DNA from: Patiria pectinifera
Taxonomy: Eukaryota; Echinodermata; Asteroidea; Valvatida; Asterinidae
NCBI GenBank assembly: GCA_029964075.1
Contig: CM057133.1
Coordinates: 18,252,699 to 18,316,698 of the forward strand
Reading direction: 5' to 3'
Length of the DNA stretch: 64,000 bases
Shown here piece after piece: positions 48,926-60,560 of this stretch. Both the position numbers and the translations under genes were made by a program. How positions within the stretch are numbered: position 1 is the first letter of the stretch; each line of letters begins with the position of its first letter. The notes beneath the pieces are model-generated. The model did no database searches and was not told the origin of the DNA. It saw nothing but the letters and a program-made list of their open reading frames with translations.

Positions 48926-51614
48926 ATTACAACCTTGTCGTAAGTGAATGCGTCATACACGCGCACGCACTACTGATAAAGTAGACTGGTCCCTTCCCCG
49001 TCCAAAATACCGGTAGCTAGCTCCCTTTTATAGCCATTGATTGGATAACCTCTGCGCTTGCGCAGCATGATTGTTTATTTTTTAAAACGACATGCACAGC
49101 TTTTTCCATGGATGACATTTGAACACATGGTTATCAAAAAGACTGACTCTAGTCTACTGTCTAATTCAGTAGTTATATCGCCAGTGTCTCCACGAAGGCA
49201 ACTTTCAGGCATTTTACTCCATTGGTTTTAAATACTGAAAAGTAGTGCCCCTTTATTGATAGTTGCTAGAGACACATTCGAATTTAGCTAAAATCGAAGC
49301 TCATCACCATAAAAATTGCACATTAGTAGCCTGTTGCCATATTACAAATAAGTTAGTTCTGCGCAAACATGACCGTTGGGGTTTTGAATTCAGGGAACGG
49401 GAATCACACCTATGCAAGTCCTGCATAATTATAATGTGCATACATTAGGAGGAAAATGCATTCGGGATTCTCTGCTAGCTACCTAGGACATATTGAAGTC
49501 CGAAGGACAATCGGAGGACCGGGAACCAGCCTATGGCTAAAGACACCAATATGTACTTGTTACGGTGTCATACGAAAATCGGACTCCTATGAACTCTGGA
49601 CTCTCTCTACCCTATTATTGGTTAAACCCTCTCACGTGACCGGTCATTCTCCTAATTATCTTCTCTTAGGCATGCGCAACACTACCAATGAGTCCGTATT
49701 TCGTTGAGTCCTAACTTCACGCTACACCGGTTCCAATGGTTCCAACGCTACTCTGGGTACTACAGTGAGCGTGGTTTAAGGTGAAATGACGTATTCAATA
49801 TAATGTGTTATTAAGAAAAAACGTATATCCGGATGTTTAATGGGGTGACTCCTTACGAATTGCACGCTAGCAGCTCTGCAAGGCTTGCCATGTCTTGTTT
49901 GTGCTTAATAATATATATCAAGCTACAGGTAACATAGTTGAAAATATTGTATTCAGTGAATACTTTGATGTAGCACTCAGGTTTTGAAAAATATCGCCAT
50001 TTAATACTATAGTGTCCCGTTCAAACATAAACTATAAAGTCCATACTTTCATGAGTTCAGTTTCAGTTGTGGATTGAAGGTTGTGATTCATGTGAGATCC
50101 AATCTTCAATTTTATTATTAGTGTTTTGTCCAAGCGCATGATCAGACTTTTGTGCAGGATATGGACCTACCACACATACTTTGGCAACACTGCCGAGAAT
50201 TGGTATCCCTTATAATAAGCAACGGTTCCAGACTTTTGGAATCCTGAAAAACATGGATATAAAGTTGAGAAAATGATATTGCAGCAATACAGACTATATT
50301 TTTACCGATGACCGAACGAACTGCGCTATGTAGAGTGAGCTAGCCCGGGGCCAAAGGCTCAGCGCCTCGGAAGACATGATCTCAAAGATTAGTACTCTTT
50401 CATTTTCACTCGTCAAGTATAAAAGGACACCACGTTCGCCGCTGTAGTGCCAAGAATTAACGGCTTATCGTCGGAAGAAGTGGGGGAGGGGGGGGGGATT
50501 GCTAGCGGTTTCGCCAAAAGCTTTTTAGACACTTGGATGCTGCTCACACCTCGCTCGTGCGGGGAATCTGTCTAGATTACAAGTTGAGCTGAAGGGGGCT
50601 CGTGGCCCCGGTTATATCCCCACAAGACAAGGCGAGCTTCCCCCTTAAGTGCGGGAAGGCGGGGGAGTGATTTCCTGTAAATCAGTCACTAACACACAAC
50701 TCACGGAGTAGGCTTTCCTGAGGCTTGCTTTCCGAATCGGCCCTAATTGTTTTTCCCCTGCAGTTTCTAGGACTCCTTTGTGTTTTTTAAGCCACGTATG
50801 ATCATTTTAAATTACCCAGAAAAGTCGATTTGACAACAAATCTTGCTCAAAGTAAAGGTAGGACTGCATGGTGTCAATAATCTGTGAATTCCGCCTGCAA
50901 TGGTATCGTTTGGACGAAAACCGATCTTGAAGGTGGTTTAAAAACAGGGTGCCTGCGGGCGCACTTTCTTACTTGTGTTAGCATCGCCATCCAGATACGT
51001 GACCCAGAATAGGTGGCCGCGGACATTTTTGTTGTTTTACATTGGCTTAATTAAACTGGCTCCCAGACATATGCCCTTGAAACTCAATGGTGCTTATAGG
51101 TCTGGAGTGTTGAATGGTATCACAGAGCAACCAATGAAACCTGGTGTGCAAATGAAAAGATGTTGATGACGTCACTCCGCCCCGATCTATAGTGCATACG
51201 TTTTCTCCGTTTTCTAAAAATGTATAGCATAATATCCGCTGAGCTGCAACTTCAACAGTTATGCCCCTAACTTCGCCGCCTCAAAAGGAAAAACGAAAAG
51301 CAAATTATCCTACGTTATTTAACCATGGAAGTTTTAGTTGTTAGTAAACTTATTTGATTTCAGTATTGCACTATGAATATTAATTATTTCATTCTAGTTA
51401 GCCAACGGTTAAGTTAACCCTCTCATGCCAACAAGTGACGAATCCGATGGTTGAGGCTGCCTTTGCGACCTCTCTGGGTTTTTTTGTGTTTTTTTACTTG
51501 GATCACACCAGCGTTTCACATCCGGTACTAATCACACAGCCTCCCCAACCTTTTTTAATTTTTGTGTGTGTGGAATAAACTCATCATCGCCTACAGACAC
51601 CCCAACCTCAGAGC
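48926..51614. other. No gene recognised; one repeat fragment
   Basis: A fragment at 50811-50875 (AATTACCCAGA ... CTTGCTCAAAGTAAAG) matches 58200-58265. A G-rich run lies at about 50482-50500. Open frames have no supported function. Confidence 0.5.
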
Positions 51615-51780
51615 GGGTGCATACCTATGTTCCCGGCCCAATACCGATGTTCCCCAATACCGATGTGCTCCGAAATCCTTACCATATAACTATAATCCTA
51701 ACCCTAACCCTAATCCCAAGGATTTCGGGGAACATCGGTATTTGGGAACGTAAGTATTGGGGGAACATCGGGTAGACCCC
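51615..51780. mobile_element. Hairpin MITE with telomere-like repeats in the loop and 9-bp target duplication
   Basis: The two halves are imperfect inverted repeats of about 65 bp (ACCGATGTTCCCC against GGGGAACATCGGT; CCGAAATCCTT against AAGGATTTCGG). The loop contains CCTAACCCTAACCCTAATCC (51697-51716). CCTCAGAGC occurs exactly at both edges (51606-51614 and 51781-51789), as expected for a target duplication. Length is 166 bp. Confidence 0.87.
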
Positions 51781-51979
51781 CCTCAGAGCTATACAACCTT
51801 AATTGTCAACAGTGCACTCACAGCCCCAACAACAATGAACACCCTGCAATATTAATACCCAAAAATGCCAGCTCATTGCCCCAACATTAACACTGACCCA
51901 ATGATATCAATTGGACCCAACAATGTTCCATACAACATTCCTTAAACTGCAACTCCTCTAATGTCATCTAATGCCATCA

Positions 51980-52440
51980 CTTGTACACACCTGTTTACGT
52001 TGGACAGACAGGCTAGTCACAACGGCACCGGATGAACAACCACAAATCTGACATCATGAACAGGGATAAACGGGGATGAGCAGAAGCCCGAAGTTGCTGA
52101 GCATTTTAATTGCATCGTTCACTTCACCACATGAGTTCTCAAACCAGGAGTGCGCATTTAAGACTAGACTTCATAGGTCGGGGAAGCTACTGAACGAAGG
52201 ATTATTCACACCCTAAATATGAACAATATTCAACCAACAAGGAGTGAATAGGGACTCCGGCTTTTTATCACAGCATGCACAGTACACTTAGTCACCACCA
52301 GCCTATGTTTGAACTCTTCACCCAGACAGTATATTGACTCTGACTGGGGTTGTCTCTCATCATTGCATCTGATGAAGCAGCTGTAGCTATGAAAGCTTAT
52401 GCCATAATTTTAATTTTCGTTAGTCTTTAAGGTGCTATGC
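51980..52440 (+). pseudogene. Penelope-like retroelement remnant, GIY-YIG endonuclease end
   Basis: With stops and frameshifts, the plus strand reads YVGQTG, then HRMNNHKSDI, then VAEHFN, then ATERRIIHTLN, the ordered landmarks of the GIY-YIG domain at the C-terminus of Penelope-like elements. The downstream SDEAAVAMKAYAIILIF block resembles the 3' part of such elements. It is too decayed to function. Confidence 0.6.
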
Positions 52441-54030
52441 CTTCCGCAAAAGCGAAATCCTCACCTTGCTGCGCTGGACCCCGATCACCTATAAACTTCT
52501 TTCAGTTCTACATAGCAGACAATCATTTGCCCTTACCTTTGATTGTGCATTTATCGATTTTGTCATTTTGCCTCATATAGAGTAAATGTATGTAATTACT
52601 TTTGTGGTGATTGTTGCTTGCTTCAGTTAATTATTAAGTTGATGCTCCCTTTTTTCTAATAGGGGGATCAGAAGGTGTCAAACACTCAAAGAAGCTCACT
52701 TGACTTTAGTAAAAAAAACAATATTGAGCACAAGCCTCCAACCTTTCAGTCAATGGTGGATCCTGGCTGATAAGAACTGCAGGCAGACAATGCCGACTGC
52801 AGCCACTCCATTCATGTTGTTTGCATTGAAATGAATCCCCCTGAACCCGCCGCTCGTTCCAGTGGCGTAATGAAGGAGGATCTTTTGGAACGATCCTCCC
52901 CCCACCAAGGCCCGTACCTCCACCCCCCCTTGTGCCTTCACACTCGGAATTCGAGAGGAGGTAAACATAAGCTTTTAACCAGAACACGTGTCCCCTTGCG
53001 AATTGTACCCGACCTTATACGTCTTAACAAGTCGAAAACATGAAAAGACTTGATTAGATAGTGAAATCTAAAACTTTGACTTTTCACCATCTAAAAGCGG
53101 CTCTACGTCAGTTAGTCACATTGTATTTTAGTAATGCAGACTTGTTGTTGCTAAATGGATGGCGTGTCGCAGATAACGTACACGCTGTCCCTAACGTAAA
53201 CCTATCCGGTTTGCAATTTCCAGTAGGTATTAGTCCCGAGAAATCGAGCTCAGGTCAGACCATTCGTAAATAACTTTGAGCAAATATGCTGCCTGATGAT
53301 TTGCCTTTTTTGGTCGGTAATTGGACGGGCGAACGCAATCTTTCATCACAACAACAGCCGCTGCAATCTGCATGGTGGTACTGCGGATGGGTTGTCTGGA
53401 TCGAGAAGAAAGAAAGCAAAAAAGAAGACATAATAAGCAAGGGAAGTACGTGTGTGTTCATCTTGGATTACGATGCGAAGTGGGGATTTTCTTTTCGTTG
53501 TGCCCTCTTTGGACTTTAACTTAATCTGTCACCTGATTAAGTGCGCGATACTGCGGACGTATCTTCCACACTGGGGAAATACAACGGCCAAGAGACGGCG
53601 TGGTCTTCGTTCAAAATGCGGCCTCGGAATGATTGACCTACACACGATGGAGAATACTCTCGAGATGTATCTTGTTTCGCAATTTTGACGAATCGAAACG
53701 CTCCGTTGTATGTCTTTTTGAAACAGACTTGTTTTTAATAATAATACTAATAATTACCGATAATTGGATATAAGGGAGACATCCCCATAGACTTGTGCAC
53801 ACATTTCCCCCCAACTTTAATGCTCCCTAACCCCAATTTTGCCTCATCCTATCCCCGCGAATCTCGTTATTTTTACTAATTGGACCACCAGCAATTGGTC
53901 TAGCCTTTTTGCGACGATTAACTTTTGCCTCTAAATAAGGGTTGTGGCATAAGGGAGACATTGAAATGTCAGCCTAATTCCACATGTATCCCAAAGGTAT
54001 AACTTAGGACGCTTAAGTGTCTCCCAAAGG
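52441..54030. other. No gene recognised
   Basis: Open frames at 52706-53690 on both strands lack known motifs. Confidence 0.5.
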
Positions 54031-54039
54031 TTAAAGTAA

Positions 54040-54480
54040 AGCGCTTACAAGATAGATCAAAGTGCTGTACAAAGAAAGACTATGATGTCATGAAAAAGAA
54101 GCTTCTTGATAATGGTCAGGGATGGGGCGTCCGTGATGTTGATGGGAATAGTGTTTCATAGTTCGGAGCCAGCTATTGAAAAGGATCTATCCTTAGGGAT
54201 TGTGGAACCTTTAGGAGTAGAGAGAAGTTTGTCATTGCAAGATCTTAGTCCCGCCCTGCCTGGAAGTGAGTAAGTCACACAAGTATTGGAGGAGAAATAC
54301 CATGTAGGCACGTGTACACCATCAAAGAACTTCGAATGATATACGCTGCTGGATGGGTAACTTAGTGAAGATTTGTGATGATAGAAGTGGCATCCACGGT
54401 GCAATTGACAGAGCACATGAGTGGAGCAGCACGGTTTTGGATTTGTTGCAGTCTATGTTTTTCACCTTGGGTACTTTGGT
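54040..54480 (-). pseudogene. LINE (CR1/L2/Jockey-like) reverse transcriptase C-terminus, decayed
   Basis: The minus strand reads KLQQIQNRAAPLM, later SSLMVYTCLHGISPPIL, then DRSFSIAGSEL followed by a stop and NTIPINITDAPS. These match the order LQxIQNRAARL, LLxYxxLHGxxPxYL and DRAFSVAGPRLWNSLP in LINE proteins. Stops and frame changes are present. The 3' TAAGCGCTTTACTTTAA tail is also LINE-like. Confidence 0.75.
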
Positions 54481-54789
54481 ACTGTTTAATCAACATGCCT
54501 AATGTCCCTTCGGAGAGATGCCAGAGCTAATGTTAACGTTTTCAGCATATGGTAAACGTTCATTGGACCAATGAACAAAAAGTTTGTTTATAATGAACGT
54601 GATCAGACGGACACGGCAGCAACTGTATAGCTTCTCAATGATTCACGAAATACGATTTACGGGTTAATTTTTGCAATGCGTTAGCGGATGGCTGATAGAC
54701 TTGATCGGAGGGCTTAGGTGTCTGGTCGGCGTAAATAATTGGCTGTAAATTGTGAATGATTTAGAGAACCTTGGTTCTTGCAAACTGCA

Positions 54790-55030
54790 TGCGGACTGCA
54801 TTGTTGTTCATGTTCAAATTTATCTAACCGTGACTGACAAATAATCACATCTGCCTGAAATTTTCCATATGTTCCCCTTCGAGGTTGTTGCATTATTTAT
54901 TTTTTATTTTTCAGTTTCTTTTATTATGGCATAATATTGCGCTCAGAATCCCCAATCTGCACGTACAGATCTAGAACAGGGCCCATAATTTCATCCGATT
55001 CTGGGCCCAGACATCCTACTCTAGATAAGC
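54790..55030 (+). repeat. Fragment of interspersed repeat R2
   Basis: Blocks GCATTGTTGTTCATGTTCAA, ACAGATCTAGAACAGGG and TTCTGGGCCCAGACAT recur at 57605-57950. Confidence 0.75.
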
Positions 55031-55047
55031 CTGTAAACTCATAATCC

Positions 55048-55780
55048 TAAAGCCCCTGTCACACTTTCGCGTATCCTAATTCCTTATGAGTTCCTTGTTA
55101 AAAAATTTCAATACGCAGCCGTACGCTCAAAACGTCGAACTTTTTTGAATACTTTGACTTATGTGCGACGCACATCTAGCGTACAAGTAATGAATTCAGC
55201 GCATCCATTGCGTATGAGATGCGTATAAGTTGCGTATGCAGTGCACAACATTATTTTTCGGGCTGCGAATAGGTCAGTATGCAGTGCGCATTCTGAGCGT
55301 ATTCCGGACGCACCCGACTTATGCCGACCGCATGCCTGACGCAATACGTCGGCATTCGCTATGAGTTCGTTCAGCGTGCGTTGTATCTGCGCTGCAAGTA
55401 CGCTATGTATACGTCCAATATAGGCGGCTCATATGCTGACGGGGTGCGTGCCGGGAGGTCAGCGTATTACTGCGTATGAAAAGGCTTATCCCCCACGAAC
55501 ACATAGCGTACTCGTACCGGGCTCGACCGATGCGGGACCGATGCGCTGCGTATTTATAACTTATGACCTGCGTAACAGCGTACGCAGCGTAGTTTTGTGC
55601 ATTCCCAAAACTATCCGGCGTACTGGGCCGTACCATGCGTATGCCTGCGTACATAAAACTTACACAAAACGATAGAGATGCATATGAGGTGCGTATTGTG
55701 CGTACGACTGCGTATGAAAAAAAATGTCAATGCGCAACTCATAAGGAATTAGGATACGCAGAAGTGTGACAGGGCCCTTA
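55048..55780. mobile_element. Foldback element packed with GCGTAY words
   Basis: Terminal inverted repeats of about 42 bp: CCCTGTCACACTTTCGCGTA plus TCCTAATTCCTTATGAG at the left, with the mirrored block ending AGTGTGACAGGGCCCTTA at the right. The 733-bp interior has a GCGTAT, GCGTAC or CGTACGC-type word roughly every 10-20 bases. The open frames inside (for example 55403-55654) are by-products. Confidence 0.82.
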
Positions 55781-55945
55781 GAGGGAGCATGTTTCCAAGC
55801 ATCCCTCCCCAACATCCATTCTGACACCTGCAGCTGCTGCCTAGTCCGAGTATCACCCGTTAACGGAGCCCATCTCCGGTATAAAGTCTGATATATCTAA
55901 GCATGAGTGACGTCATTTCATTCTGAACTCTGGACTAAGAGTTTC

Positions 55946-56293
55946 ATTGGTCAATTTCGATGCCACGTTTTGTAACATCTGTAAAAAGAAAAGAAAAAGG
56001 CTATTCATCGTGGGCGTGATGTTTACGCGGGGAGCTCGCATTACGCGCGTACAGAAGGCGCCCGCTGATTGGTCAGTTTCGCGAGGTCATATCGAGTTGC
56101 ATAATTTATCACCGAATCCGCTTACATATCATAGACCATGGCCGGTTTCGCCTAGTCTATGTAATAGACCATGGCGAAAGCCAATCAACGGGCGCTTTGT
56201 ATGTATACAAAATACACAGCAACAAAGGCTGTGGTCACGCGCTCTGTACTATGTTACGCAACACGGCGCGCGGCTGTTGTTAAATTGACCAAT
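55946..56293. mobile_element. Foldback MITE-like element
   Basis: ATTGGTCAATTT at 55946-55957 is mirrored by AAATTGACCAAT at 56282-56293. Nested inverted blocks (GCGCCCGCTGATTGG against CCAATCAACGGGCGC; CATAGACCATGG against TAGACCATGG) make the interior fold back. It contains an open frame without domain. Confidence 0.65.
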
Positions 56294-56984
56294 CACAGTT
56301 TTCAAATAAGTTAGTATATAGGTTACAATTCCTGTCAAAAGTGGGTTTCCTTCTTTTTGCACCAGCCTGTAGTAAGCACAATTTTTGTGCTAACTGTTAA
56401 GCAGCGCTATAAGAAATCGGGCCTCAATACGCTGGGCCTGAAATACGCTGGCCCCAACCTCGTCCCCAGTGCTTACTTTATTTCCAACCTCGTTTCCAAT
56501 AGTAAGCCCTGAATAGGAAACTTTCTTCCTGTATCCTGATTCGATACCGTTATGGATTTATATCGTGTACTTGGTGTTGTTATTCACAACGTGCAGTACG
56601 TGTTTTAGCGATCATGCGCGTCCACGCCTTCTCGAAAATACTCATTTCCTTCCCAATTTGTTCATATTAATATGAAAAGTGATACTGCATGTTGTCTCGA
56701 TAAGATCGTAACAGTTTAATTTAAAAAAAAAATCGTGTTTTTGTTACTCAAGCCATGCTCGCGCTGCGAATTGACTCTGTTTTTACCCCAGCCACCGCAT
56801 ACAAAAACAAACGCTAATGTAATGCACATGCAGGCACCAGACTATTCCTCATTTGCATACGTGTTCAAAAATCTTGCACATGCAAATGATCCAATACCAG
56901 GGTGAGAGAGCTGCAGGTAGTGATGAACGCGTACTGCTCGACACCCTGGGGACGAGGTTGCGCTGGCCCCCGCGGGTTCTTCTG

Positions 56985-57160
56985 CTGTGGTTAGGCCTAT
57001 TTCTGCGTGCATAATTAAGCAAAGCCGTAAAATTAAGTTCAGCAATCCTTTGAAGGAGAATGTTTTAAGTTTAGGGAAAAAAATGCGGACTTCATAACAT
57101 TTATGAGTGAATACCATGGGAATGGGATGAAAGACACGTAGGATCATTTGGAATTACTAG
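56985..57160 (+). repeat. Fragment of interspersed repeat R2
   Basis: It matches 58040-58205 in the same orientation (GCATAATTAAGCAAAGCCG, GGGATGAAAGACACGTAG and ATCATTTG blocks). Confidence 0.8.
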
Positions 57161-57599
57161 GCCGGCAGCTGAAAATCCTAGGAGGCCTAGAAAATGACTT
57201 TCGACTGAACATTTTTAAGCAACTTGCAAACAGTTGATTGAAGATGATTCGAGGGTGCTGAATCCGAACCTGGATTTCCCCGGCGCCATACTGGCACGTT
57301 TTGGCTGTAGATGCTCTTAAAGATGCATTTCTTGAATCTTCTACTCCCTGACACACTTCACAAAAGCGGGACAGTGGGCAAGACACATAAATGCTTTCAC
57401 ATGACATTAATTTAAAAAGGGTACCCTTTTTTAATTTCTGTAGATGTATCCAGTTTATATCGAAACAATCATTGAATTAAGCTGCTTTTTGTTTATATTT
57501 GTTTATAGTTTAAGTTGTACTGAATCTACACCTGATAATTTGTTATCAATGTTTGATAACATCCAAGTTTATTGTAGCTACAACTGAACAAAATGTGTT

Positions 57600-58560
57600 T
57601 TTTTTGTTGCATTGTTGTTCATGTTCAAATGTATAATCCTGACTGGGAAAAAAATATCTGCTTGAAATGTCCCACATGTTGTCTTTCAAGGTTGTTGCAT
57701 TCATTATTTTGTATTTTGTAATTTCTGTTCTTATGATACAGCCGAAGTCATTAATCCTTTATACAATTAAAACATTTGCTGTAGATCCCTCTATGTTGAC
57801 AGGTACCAATTTCGCGGCTCTCCTGCGTTCAGAATTCCCGATCTTTACTTATACAGATCTAGAACAGGGACTACAATTTCATGGCTCTGCCATAACCACA
57901 GAATTCCAGAGCTTATGATCCCCATTCTGGGCCCAGACATTCTGGGCCCAGACAAGACTGCAAACACTTAGGTAGAGCTTTTTCCATGATCCCCAAAATC
58001 AATTCTGACACCTGAAATACGCTGACCTTTAGTGCGTTTTGTTCTGCTATATAGTTATGGTTATTATTGCTTGCATAATTAAGCATAGCCGTAAAATTAA
58101 GATCAGCAAAGAAATGTGTTTTAGGTTTAGGAGAAAATACGGGCGATTCAGTACAATTCTGAGCGAGAACCGTGGGATGAAAGCCACGTAGAATCATTTG
58201 CAATTACCCAGATAAGTACCCCTCGATTTAATGACATAAATCTTTGCTCAAAGTAAAGACATAGGACTGATAAAAATGATAACTTGCGAATAGAAATGAA
58301 AGTTATTTACAAATTAATACCAGTCTACTCTGGTGAATAATTTAAAATTTGTGACTAAACACACCTTCACGTTAAAAGCAACATTAAACAAAAAATGGAA
58401 GCGAGGCTTGGAACGCAGTCTGGCACCACCCCTTCAACAGTTTACAACTTATGCAGTACATGAAGGGAACACAATGAAAAAATGGCTTCCTCGCAGACCA
58501 GTAAATAAGTTTCCATAGACCCCAATAATAAATGCCCCCACTTCAGAAATTCAGAAAAAA
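57600..58560 (+). repeat. Longest copy of interspersed repeat R2 in the window
   Basis: It joins, in order, segments otherwise found separately at 54790-55030, 56985-57160, 50811-50875 and 2129-2930. It therefore looks like one repeat of about 1 kb with fragments elsewhere. The TTAA at 58372-58375 is the empty counterpart of the T1 insertion at 2230. No coding motif was recognised. Confidence 0.6.
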
Positions 58561-58699
58561 TACTCACAACTCTCTGAGGTGTTCAAGACGTACATCAAAT
58601 TAAAGAATATTTCCTCATCTTTCATTTTCTGTTCATTTTTTTTCGGGGGGGGGGGTAACCGATGACTTTTGGGAGAAAATTACATCCATAGATGATCAC

Positions 58700-58960
58700 C
58701 CCTAAAAGCAGTCCCGAAGCTCATCGCCATTTTGAAAATGGACGCCTACGCTCCAGTGCAAGATAGAGCCATTTAGGGCCTAATCATCATCCAAATTTCA
58801 CAGAAATACGAGCTCGCAGTCCTCTGCACGGCTTCCACCCATATTTTGTACAAACCCTCAAGTTCATGGCCCACAATATGCTAAAATACCGAAGAATTTG
58901 AGGGCATGCAAATCGTGATTTTGCCGACGTAGGCAATTTCGAACCGATTTACTGGTCTCC
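58700..58960 (-). repeat. Second, inverted copy of the repeat at 10020
   Basis: Block order is preserved in the opposite orientation (CGAGCTCGCAGTCCTCTGC, TACAAACCCTCAAGTTCATG, GAGGGCATGCAAATCGTGAT). Confidence 0.7.
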
Positions 58961-59113
58961 ACCCGTAAAGTCCATTGCAGCTGGTTCAAAATAGGGTGCC
59001 ATAGTGTATTCCTTAATCGTACGAGACCCAAAAATATTGTGAAACATTTTCACTGCATGTTTATCAACATATATAGCATGCACTGAGCTGAAATTTTATT
59101 TTGTTTACCCTAC

Positions 59114-59634
59114 TTAAAGGGAATATACATCATTTGCTTTTGCTGTAATTTTCAGAAATGGATGGAATTGGGGGGTTGGAAATATATAGCAAATATAGTT
59201 ACACTGACTTTTTTGAGGTTTTGGGTTCAAAAATGCTATAAAACCAAGAAAAACAATCATTTTCCTGTAGTCTGGTTCCCCGACTCCATTTAAGAAGAAA
59301 CAGAGCAGTTTACATACATTGGGGAATTGTAAGGTCAGGGAACCAGTCTAGCTGGCTTGTACCCATTCATAGGTGTGTAATCGATTGCAAACAAGTGCGA
59401 TGGTCAACTGGGGCCAGTATTTGAAAAAAGCCAGTTTTTTTCCAACGCTGATCGGCCGATCAGCGTTGGAAATTGATACAAAAATACCACTTTTCTTGAA
59501 AATGACAGTATACCAGGTGCCATGATTTTACAGGTTGCTTTACACTTTCATTCACTAACAGTCCAGCAAGTTATTTCAAAATGATTTGGTAGTTTTATTT
59601 TTTGATGTTTGCAAATGTTGTATTTTCCCTTTAA
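59114..59634 (-). mobile_element. TTAA-target MITE, family T1, copy C (inverted)
   Basis: An inverted copy of the family with both terminal repeats intact, starting TTAAAGGGAATATACATC and ending GTTGTATTTTCCCTTTAA. Its core palindrome CGCTGATCGGCCGATCAGCG is complete at about 59446-59465; the copies at 2230 and 30889 have mutated versions. Confidence 0.88.
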
Positions 59635-59722
59635 GATCGTGAGTGGCGTGTTGCTTCAAACAGAACACAAAATACACATACAAGCAAATGATCCAACCTT
59701 TTAATAGGGAGTGGCAAACTCA

Positions 59723-59815
59723 ATCCACTTGGTGGTCCTCGTTGGATGTGAACCAGGTCCCCATAGGTTGAAGGTGAAGACAGTATCGCCGCTAAGCTAA
59801 TGTGACCCCTATTCC
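59723..59815 (-). repeat. tRNA-like (SINE head) fragment
   Basis: On the minus strand an A-box-like TAGCTTAGCGG (59799-59789) is followed by a B-box-like GGTTCACATCC (59754-59744). Deviations from consensus and the lack of a clean cloverleaf suggest a decayed tRNA-derived SINE rather than a gene. It lies about 90 bp from the T1 MITE copy C. Confidence 0.45.
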
Positions 59816-60350
59816 ATGGAGCTGCTGAACAGAACATAAATCGCTCACCAAGTATTTTCTGTGCGGAGAACCTTTTGCAAGCAATATAGACCTACATGGC
59901 ATGAAAACCAATTTTTGAAAGACATTGCTTTTTATTTGGGTGGTTAGTAAAATTTGGTGTTTTGCAACCCCTGTCAGGATTACTAAGGATGTAAAGTGTT
60001 ATGCCTATTGTTAAGTCTCATAAGCGAAGATGGCAGTCAGTATGAGTCTGAATCCTGGCATTCATACCAACTGGTTGCACGACTAGTTGACAATGACCTC
60101 TGTACTATAATGGACAGGCAGACAATGCGCATTGAAACACCCTTTCATTACCACATTTTTTCAATCATCAATTAATAATTATTATTGCTATTATTAATCA
60201 TTTCTTGTAACGAAACCAATGATTCCTAAAATGTGCTCTAGGCACTGTCGCTCGCAAGCCTGAAGAAAACCTATTTTTTTACAACCTGTTACAACCTTCT
60301 CGGGCACTGCTCTTTTCATGACGAGCTCGGGCTACGGTCAACTGATTGAT

Positions 60351-60560
60351 TTAGATGAGATATGAGACTTTATTTCTGAGTAAATCGATCCGTACATACC
60401 GCGCCATCACTCCGATAACGACACTAACGGTTCCCTGTTGGCCTGTAAAATCTGCACGTAAAAAAGTAGCCTCAATTTCTGGACGTTTACTTTTGAAATA
60501 TTTAAAAAGAACCCTCGAGACATTATCGTCGACGTAGACCGAGAATTCACCAAGCCGCAA
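60351..60560 (-). CDS. Candidate exon, F5/8 type C (discoidin)-like C-terminal half
   Basis: On the minus strand a tgaataattcag acceptor opens a frame reading LRLGEFSVYVDDN, later ADFTGQQGTVSVVIG and ARYVRIDLL, ending at TAA (60353-60351). The spacing from FxVxVxxD to ARYVRI fits the second half of F5/8C carbohydrate or lipid-binding domains. A gtatgt just after ARYV codons could be a donor instead of read-through. No partner exon was found, so it could be an orphan or a chance match. Confidence 0.35.
   Translation of the reverse strand: MRLGEFSVYVDDNVSRVLFKYFKSKRPEIEATFLRADFTGQQGTVSVVIGVMARYVRIDLLRNKVSYLI

Noticed and set aside
49456-49707. HSPNYLLLG in an open frame, resembling a retroelement integrase motif
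   Set aside because: Only one short motif matches, with no other integrase landmarks around it.
55403-55654. Open frame inside the GCGTAY element
   Set aside because: It follows from the repeated word composition; no domain.
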